DNA of 64,000 nt from Oasisia sp. SBJ-2009. Its lineage: Eukaryota; Annelida; Polychaeta; Sabellida; Siboglinidae. Of this stretch, positions 48,209-58,400 are shown one piece after another. The notes below the pieces were generated by a model. It did no database searches. It had not been told where the DNA came from and saw nothing but the letters and a program-made list of their open reading frames with translations. Numbering within the stretch: the first letter of the stretch is position 1; each line of letters opens with the position of its first letter. The position numbers and the translations under genes are program-made. The DNA lies in contig OZ024861.1 in the NCBI GenBank assembly GCA_964017155.1, positions 46,490,013 to 46,554,012 on the forward strand. The letters run 5' to 3'.

Positions 48209-48591
48209 TCAGACCACGTCACGGTCCACCGATTTGAGCGGTTCGTCGACTGTGACAGTGCGAGTGATCTCTCCTCCCTTGTAGATGGGGGCACGCGTAG
48301 TGTTGTTGTTGATCTTGAGGCACGGGAAGATGTTCTCGCAGTGGAGCAGGTGGCCACGTATGGAGCGCGAGTAGACAGCGAAGAAGAGGGACGCGAAGCA
48401 GATGAAGATGAAGGAGAGGATGACGAGGTAGCCGAAGGTCTCGATGTAGGGCAGTATGATGACGAGGGTGAACTTGAGCACGTCCATCAGCATGTTGAGT
48501 GAGTTCTGGACGCCGTTCACAATGCCGCGCTCTCTCTCTCGCACCGTCTCCTGCAGGAGCTGGGTGACCACCAGGTCCGCCATCCACAGAC
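48209..48591 (-). CDS. SLC40A1: Ferroportin exon 8 (terminal)
   Basis: GLWMADLVVTQLLQETVRER, ERGIVNGVQNSLNMLMDVLK, two helices and a cytosolic tail, stop TGA at 48209. The human His507 position reads Ser (ICFASLFFAVY). Acceptor CATGTGTAG at 48592 belongs to the adjoining 33-bp minisatellite. Confidence 0.93.
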
Positions 48592-51500
48592 CTACACATG
48601 CGATCACATCTGTTACACACTTCCCTACACATGTGATCACGTCAGTTACACACTCAAGTACACATGCGATCATGTCAGTTACACACTTCCTTACACATGC
48701 GATCATGTCAGTTACACACTTCCTTACACATGTGATCACATTAGTTACACACTCAACTACACATGTGATAATGTCAATTACACACTTCCCTATACATGCG
48801 ATCATGTCAGTTATACACTTCCCTACACATGCGATCATGTCAGTTACACACTCCCCCACACATGCGACCACGTCAGTTACACACTCCCCAGCACATGCGA
48901 TAATGTCAGTTACACACTCCCCTACACATGCGATCATGTCAGTTACACACTCCCCTACACATGTGATCATGTCAATTACACACTCCCCTACACATGTGAT
49001 CATGTCAGTTACACACTCCCCTACACATGTGATCATGTCAGTTACACACTCCCCTACACATGTGATCATGTCAGTTACACACTCCCCTACACATGCGATC
49101 ATGTCAGTTACACACTCCCCTACACACGTGATCATGTCAGTTACACACTCCCCTACACATGTGATCATGTCAGTTACACACTCCCCTACACATGTGATCA
49201 TGTCAGTTACACACTCCCCTACACATGTGATCATGTCAGTTACACACTCCCCTACACATGCGATCATGTCAGTTACACACTCCCCTACACATGCGATCAT
49301 GTCAGTTACACACTCCCCTACACATGCGATCACGTCAGTTACACACTCCCCTACACATGCGATCATGTAAGTTACACACTCCCCTACACATGTGATATAT
49401 CAATTACAAACACCCCTACACATGTGATCATGTCAGTTACACACTCCCCTAACCATGTGATCATGTCAGTTACACACTCCCCTGCACATGTGATCATGTC
49501 AATTACACACACCCCTACACATGCGATCATGTCAGTTACACACTCCCCTACACATGCGATCACGTCAGTTACACACTCCCCTACACATGCGATCATGTCA
49601 GTTACACACTCCCCTACACATGCGATCACGTCAGTTACAGTCCCTACACATGGGATTATGTCAAATTAACCCTGGCCTTCTATTCACACATGCAATCATG
49701 TCAGTTATACACTTCCCTACGTATGCAATTATACCAATTACGTGGTTTACACATCATGTCAATTACACAGTTACACACTTCCCTACACATCCAGATCCAC
49801 CATCCACTTAAGCTGACATTAATTGTAACATTCCTACACATGCAATCACGTCAGTTACACATACAGTCATATTAATTACACACTTCACACATGGGATCAC
49901 AGCCATTACACACTCGCCAAGTCAATTACACCCTTCCCCTACACACGTTATCACATCAATTACATATTTTACACATCGATCACGTCAATTACACTCTACA
50001 TGTGATCATGTCAATTATACATTCTACAAATGTGATCACACCAATTATACACTTCGCTACACATCCACGCCTGCAGATAGCATTTTATTTTTACATGTAG
50101 TCCAATTCTGTTCTGCCCAAAATGTAGAAAGAGTCTTGCTGAGTAAACAATAATTGATTTTCTTCATCCAGACCCATCCATGTTAACAAACAGTCTGCAA
50201 TTGTGAGCAAATAATAGTAAATTTGTAAACACTGCCATTATTTATTAAATACACATACAATTATAAATTGTCATAATCCATGTTCAGTATACATTCTATT
50301 ACACCAGATTACTTTGGGTGTATAACATGTCAGAACATTGTTTTTGATATTAAATATTCAAAAATCGTATATCTGGCAGCATAATGAACATACTGGTTAC
50401 CCTTCGAAAGTAATGATGATTTTTTAAACTGTTTTGTCAATGCACAAAGTACGCTGAATGCAACATTCAAAAGCATATCTGAATAGCACATCCACATTCA
50501 GCGGTAAGTATCAGAAACACATGTTTACAAACACACTCACCAACGCGGGAAGTGATGACTCCGACGAGGAACAACAAGATGGAGATTTTCTCCTTGGGCA
50601 AGGCTCTCTCCCCACACCCCTGGGGTACCACCCCGTTCTCCACGTCATGATATCCCGTCAACTCAGACGAGTTCCCCACGACGGGAACGACGCCCGTCAC
50701 CCCTGTGCAGTTCCGTTGCCCTCCCAGCTTGGGCGGGTTGAAGAGACTGGCGGGCTGGAAGAGACTGCCCGGGGCCCACACAGAGACCACCGTCAGTGTG
50801 AGACAGAGCAGTTCAAAGTTGAACGCGAACAACCCCGTCCGCTCGAGGCCGACACGCCGCCGGAACCACGTGAAGGCAAAGGTACCCAGAATGCCCGTGG
50901 CACCAGCGAGGGACATCGACAGGCCGACCATGACCTCGCTGAGGCCATTCGCATAGATGTAGCCTGTGGGAGAGACAAAGAACATGTCAGTGCTCAGTAA
51001 GCCCTTAGCCAGAAACATTCACTGGCCAGTTGTGAATTACCCACTCAAAAGTGTGTCTTTCAGTCTGTATCTGAATGAGGTATGTTGTAAGAATCCAATA
51101 TTGGTTATTGTATACAGTGGGGGGGGGGGGGGGTGAGAATTACTTGCCTGGAAGCCATTTACGTTACCCACAACCTCAACTGACCAGTTTACTATTTTTA
51201 TTTACAGAGCAGGTGTTATTTGACTGACCACATGATTTTTTTTATTACCACTTGTGTCAATGCTAGTCATTAATTGGGCCTTAGACTTAGAACTACTAGC
51301 AAATCTAGTAATCAGCTGGTATCCTCTAAATTTCACCAGTCTTATCAGTTAATTACCTGTCTTGGTCAGGCAGACAGGTCTCTGGCTAAGGCCTTTTGTT
51401 CAGGCAGGTGAATCAGTACAACAGTCTCTGATCTAACTAACTCACTGCCAGTCTCAAAACTCAGTATCATAAATCAATTTTTTTTTTTCATTTGTCTTTA

Positions 51501-52442
51501 CAGAACAGTTATAATTCATAGGGGAGATTGTTTTCAGTGCAATTGATTACAGGGTATTGGATTTCAGTGTTGGAGATTTAGGGAGGGAAATATTCAATAC
51601 ATATTATTTTGCCAAGAGATAGATTTAGTGCACTGCGTTTTGGTGCAGGTTAGACTTAAAATCAGAACGTATAGTCTCGCATGTGACACTATAATTAGAG
51701 ACACATTCACCTGTTAGTCTCTACAGCCATCCATACTTGTGATATGTGCTGTTATTAGCGTCAATACCACATCTATAACATTCATTACTCACACCCCCAC
51801 CTCAGGCAATATCACCCACACCCATCTCAGACACTGTCATCAGTGACATACACACCTGTGGTGACAGCATACACACCGCCACTACTGACATACACACATA
51901 TGATGGTGCTAAAACTAGTGACACATGCATTTGTGGTGACACTGTCACCGGTGACACACCCACCTGTGGTGGAACTGTCCCTAGTGACACATCCATTTGT
52001 GGTGACACTATCACCAGTGACACACCCACCTGTTGTGATGCTGTCAAAGCCCAGCACTGTCATGTAGAGCGTGGCAAGGGCGAGGCCAGCAAAGACGACC
52101 CTTTGACGTGCGTATGTCCTCCAGCCCGTGTACAACACGATGAACGGGTCAAAGAGAACGGTCAGCACAGACTTCTTCTCCTTCTTCTTCTTCCTCTTCC
52201 CCTCGGCTTCCTCTGCCTCGTCTCCTCGCAGCGGGGACATTGCGTCATCCCCCATCTTCCCTGTGTCCACTGTTGAGAGCTCGTCTTTCTCTTGGGTCTT
52301 TGACTCTACCTTCATGCTCACTGCCGACACAAACAAGTCACACACTCAGTGAACTGAGTGATACAGAACAAGAATAAACAGTTTCCAGCCAATCACTGAT
52401 ATATAATTATGTATATATATATATATATATACATATATATAC

Positions 52443-52477
<35 letters not shown>

Positions 52478-55400
52478 CACACAAACATGTACATTTATAT
52501 AATTGACTGGTCAAATAAAATAATTGTATTGTTTTGCCGTGTTGCTGTTGTCAATGACATCAGATGTTGAGATGATTTAACATTTACAAAATGGCATGTT
52601 TCCGTTAAAAACAGCCAGGAGGTATACATTATTTAGAAATATTTATAAAACGCCATATGCCAAAACCCTCCTCAAAGGCACTAACAACATAAAATATGTA
52701 TATACATATATAGACACAAGCTAAATAATTAAGTTAAATAAATAGGTTCAAATAAGTTAAATAAATAAATTAATTCAATAAATTAAATAAGCTAAATACA
52801 ATACAAAACTGACTTTGTAAAATTATACGTGCATAATTCAAAGATTAAATGAAGACGAGCAAACTTTAAAACATATTGTTAACGTAAATGGTGGGCTTCC
52901 ATTAAAAACAGCTATGCGGTGAGTACACTGACCAGCGTCCACGTCGTCCTCCTTGACCGCGAGCTGTGGCACGAGGCGGTAGACCTGCAGGAGGAGGCCG
53001 TACTCGACGAAGACGGAGCAGAAGTTCCAGGCGGCAATGAAGACGGCAGCAGTGGTGAGGGAGGCGGCTGTCATCACCAGGCCCGCTGTCACCGGCGCCA
53101 GGATCTTACACAGCAGGTCCATGGCCCGCGTAATCGCATTCAGGTCTGTGTGTGACAAGTGACGTCGTGTGAGAAACTTGTATTCTTCACTTGTAGTCAT
53201 TGGTGCAGAAGAGCAGCAATTTTTCACAAAGTACCTTTACTTGTGTATAAATTAATGTACTCATACTCATTAAAATGGGAGTATTTATGAGTCCATTGGA
53301 ATATATATTTGTGTGTGTGTATCTCTGGATGTCGCCCTATATTATACAAATTATATTAAATATTTGTGTCCGAGTACTTTCAGAAGTACTCGTTACTTGA
53401 GTACTATCTAGGATAAAGTACTTGTTATTCATATACATACATATCACAGTACTTGTACTCTCTTGATCACAACAGGTATAACTACAACCCAGCGAACTTT
53501 AACACATATATTACAGGCATTTACATTGATTTCTATGTAATTACTAAGTCACAAATATGAATTTCAACCAGGGAAATATGATGTGTAAATATCTTTACTT
53601 GTCACTGTAGAAACATAAACAAAAGCTTTTACAAATGTTATAAAATCAACAACTTACTTGCAAGTTTTGCGTTGTCTCCAGCAGCGACTACAACGATCCA
53701 ATCCTTCTCGATTGCAATCTTGTAGGCCACACTCGCCAACTGAGCAATGACAGCGAAGAAGATGATGACACCTTCACAGAGCTGAGGCATGAGGCCGCCT
53801 AACATTGCTGAGAACTGCTCCCGGTAGACCAGTGTGAGGTAGACAGCGACAGCACACAGCATCACTGAGAAGTTCTGGATGAATAGTGATACCCTCACCA
53901 CTGGAACACATAAGACAGACACACAGCATCACTGAGAAGTTCTGGATGAATAGTGATATTTCCATCACTAAATAGGTAACTACATGTATAGTGCATCTTC
54001 CAATCTATATGATAGATCAAAACTCTACAATTCACCCCTTGGCAAACCTGTTCATCTGAACACCATCTTAATAGCTCTGGGAAGCATTCATGCTGCAACT
54101 ACCTTGCTCGGAGTGGCAATAGATGAGTAATGCTCATTAATCCACCATGTGGCGCCACCACTGTTCCATTTTTTAAAGACCAAATGATGTACTAACACAA
54201 TGCCTCACAAATGTATAACTACCCAGATACTAATTTTATAAATACTTTAAAAAGTATGTGTACAACTTTATGACTATATGTTCTACTCATCTAGAATTTA
54301 TCCATGATATTTTATTTTTATGTACCCTGTAATTTCGGACACATTATAATAAAAAATGTATTACAGGGTATATTGATTGGTTGATGTATATTTGAGTATC
54401 CAGCACCCTTAGCAACTTCTACATAAAGTTGCACAAACTGAAGTCTAGCCAATCGTGCATTTCAACTGTATTCATAGTATCCAGATGGTGTTTTCTTCAG
54501 TTGTGACATGTTACATAAGGCTGCACCTTGTACACATGCTTATGTTGAATACAATTCAAGTCGACTGCAACACTTGATACACATAAAAAAAAACAGCACA
54601 ACCGGCATTAAAACCTGTGTCACTTTTCTGGAGGTCAGTGCATTTCGACAACCGAAAAATTTACCTTTTAGTCGAGGGGTCATATCCACCCAGTTGCCAA
54701 TGATTCCACCGAGGAGCATGACAGCGCCCCCTGCTGTGAAACCAAAGACTGCGGCGAGGCGGAGCTCTCCGCCGGCGAGATATACGAGGTAGAGACCTGC
54801 TGCGAACTGCCACATCCAGTCTCCCTACAGTCACAATGATGAACTATGACTGACTAGCGAATGTGGTGATGACATCTCCCCAGGACCCTTCTTTTGCACA
54901 CAATGGGCTCCCACACGTGGCACTAATCAGTCATTATTCCCCTTTGCTCAGGTTGTATTTATGATATATATACTGACGGCACATTATTGTAAATATAAGC
55001 TGACATGTACTTGCAGGATTATGGTTATGGACAAGGAAATTAAATCGTTTGGTAAACACTTTTAACCATAACCACATTTCCCAGATATGTTAACCGTAGG
55101 AACACACCGAATCTGCTGTAGCATTAAATAAAACACCCGACAGGCTGTTTAAGAATGATATACGCAACGTACCCATGCTGAGAAGAAGTAGTTTACGTAC
55201 AGCAGGGTAGCAGGGGCACGCAGCCAGACGCAGAACGACTCTGTAAGAACACACGGCATCAAAGTCACACTGCCAAATCAAATGCACTCAATACTCTTTC
55301 AGAAAACACCAACAAGTAAATATTAACACTCTAAGCATATATAATACTCCAATCTCAATATAAATGAATGAATTAAAAATAATGTTTCATATTACTTTAT

Positions 55401-58400
55401 AGCTGCAAGGTGAACCAATTTTTCATTCAGTCCCTATGTGAATGTATAATAAGGTACATTATTAAATGCATTTTTCTGAGAAAAGGCAACATTTATCCTG
55501 ATGTGGACATAGCTATTTTGCACTTCATTTGAGGATAAACAAGGAGTGGAATGGGTCTGGATTTAAAAAAATACTGTACTGCCAACTAAATGCAAGTGTG
55601 ACATAAGCTTGAATTAAACTTCTAAACTGGCATAAATTTGTAGTTTAACTTATAACACATGGTAGGGCTCATTGTTGAATTTTTAGTGTTGCAAAAAAAG
55701 TAGTAGCCAGGAGGGAGAATGAAACTTCCATTCCTATACTGGGTTCATTTGCGGAATACTGTAGTAAACTTAATAATTCACTGTAAATCGATTAAAAGAT
55801 AAACTTTGTAGATGTATCATTTGATTTTATCCTTGATAAAAGATGTCAAGTGCTAATAAATTCAAGGTTTCAATGTATCATGTTAACTAGTCATTTAGTT
55901 AACCACTATAAGTATCATGATATACCACCACACCTACCATTAACTAACAGTTTGCCAACATTCTCACCAGCTACATTACAAATATATGGCCAAATTATAT
56001 AAGCCAAGTGCACCAAGATCCATCTAGCACGTCTTAGTTAATAACAGCAAATGTTGTGGACGATCAACAGAAATCATTGTGTTGTGTGATCACGTGCACA
56101 TGTGTGCTTATGCATGCATGCATGCACGCCTGAGTGAATGCACATGCACGCAAACATGTGTGGTTTCACGTGTGTGTAATATTTCAAAGTCAAAATGACA
56201 TATTCTATTTCAGTACAAAGCCCTGGATGTCTGGCCCCATAATTCACAAGTGACCCAGCTTCTTGGGGACATTTAGGGGACAACTAGACAATTGGCCTAG
56301 ATGGGAAAGTAGACCAGAGTTATGTGATGTGAGGTCAACTGTCCTTGTCTCAGACTGAGTTGAAAGGAAACGGTTGTAGCGTTTTTTGCCTGATGTCCAT
56401 TTAGCATGACAGAAAAGAATTATTGTCAGGGACTAATGCAGGATGTTTCTTAAAGGACAAAAAAAGGCTACGGTTTTGTGTCATACACCTAATAGAGTTT
56501 ATACAAAGTAACAATTTCCACATACATGCAATTTTTTAACGTCAGCGGTTTACTCAGAATGTGACTTTAAAGTCTAAAATTCTAACGAAATCCACGATGG
56601 TCTAGACGCCGCCATAGGTGAAGGGTTAACTTGGCTTGGCCATTCAGCGCGCGGCATTCTATATCTCTGCTGAAACCGGTCAGCTTCCTGCGACGTTGTT
56701 AAGGGTCAACAACTTCGAGTCTTCGACAGTTCGTTCAGTTGGCGTGACATCTAGCAGCTGCTTATAGACGTATATCTAAATCTGTGGTTAAATCTATGGT
56801 AAACTTTAGTAATTATGCCTTAGTGTTCGGCATACGGTTGCAATAATAGTTGAAACAACCGGTAGTATTGAAGCAATGGATTCACATTGGTGATTTGTGG
56901 GCGTACTGTTTGGAATCCCTCCAGTCCAAGTACAGTTCACTTTGCTCGGTCCATTTTGAGGAGAAATGCTTTGAAGTAGACATGTATCATCAGTTGATGG
57001 GATGATTTCAACGATAACAATAATAGACAACTTTATATTTACCGTCATCAGCATGTTACGCGCGTTGCCGAGTTGCAGTCATTTCATGACAACAGCCAAA
57101 CCCCATGCAGGGAATCTATATGGAGAGCGCCTCGATCACCGTCGTGACGTCATTCTTCGTCTAAGATGGGGTAGCGCATAGTTTTTGGATGGCTGGGTGT
57201 TAAAAAATATTTTTCTGGTAAACCGCTGGTGTTAAAAAATTGAGTATATGTGGAAATTGTTACTTTATATTAACTCTATTAGGTGTATGCCACGAAACAG
57301 TTAACTTTTTTTGTCCTTTAAATGTTGTAAGTCATGACATTGGCACACACCATGTGCCCAGAAATGTTTACCAGTCTGAATAATTTGCAGCCAATGATAG
57401 TTTTTGCCGCTAAAACTTTAGGCATAACACTACAATCCCAGCATCTAAAAACAAAACAGAGCTTCAATCAGTCCCAGTCGACTCAGCCCTTCAATAATAA
57501 TGTAGTTGCAGGTTTCTATATTACCGGGTACTCTAATTACCTAATACATGTCCCAGTATGCCTATGTATTTAATGGAAGCTACCACCCACATGTGAGCTA
57601 TACATTTAACTTGTAACCGATTTGAGACATAATAATTTATGCATATTTGGCACACAAGAGTAATTTATGATTCATGTTAGAGTAGGTATATTATAACAGT
57701 ATGGTGCTGGATGAGGTATGCAGGTATTGCAGTACCTCAGGTATTGCAATACCTCAGGGAGTTTGACGCCCCTGCCATGCAGAGTTGTAAACCACTGCCT
57801 TGTGGTATAGGTTCTTGTCAGAACCGAAGGCTAAGGGAGCAAACCCTAAACAGAAAACCATGTCACTGTGGCAGCATCAAGGGCGGTTGATGTATGGAAC
57901 TCCCAACATCTCTCGACCAGCCACTGCAGGGACAAATAGTTTGCACCTGTCTTGACATGTTCTTGCCGGTGTGAGACCTCTATTTGTTCCCCGAGAGAGT
58001 GTCGCTAGTAACTTGCAAAAGCCAGCGGCACTTCAAAAGTTTTTGCTAGCAGCTTCCATGAAATGTACAACTGCACGAAACATGATACCGGATCGGCCGT
58101 TGCCCGGGTTACCAAGGACCGCGCTGCTCGACCTCATCTTCCGTCGACAGTGGAAAATCAGCTAGGAAGGAGAAAAGAAGACAAAGAAGACAACTACTGA
58201 CAATTGGACAATGGAACGTCAGGACTCTCCTCGACCGAGAAGGAGCTAACCGACCAGAAAGACGTACGGCACTAGTAGCAATGGAACTTGCCAAATACAA
58301 CATCGACATCGCCGCCCTATGTGAAACAAGGTTCTCAGAGTCTGGTAGTCTCGACGACTTGGAATGCTCTTTCTTCTGGAGTGGCAAACCCGAAGGAGAA

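Noticed and set aside
48456..49370. Plus-strand 304-codon frame of THSPTHVIMSV repeats
   Set aside because: Open only because the minisatellite unit is 33 bp; no host-gene context on that strand.
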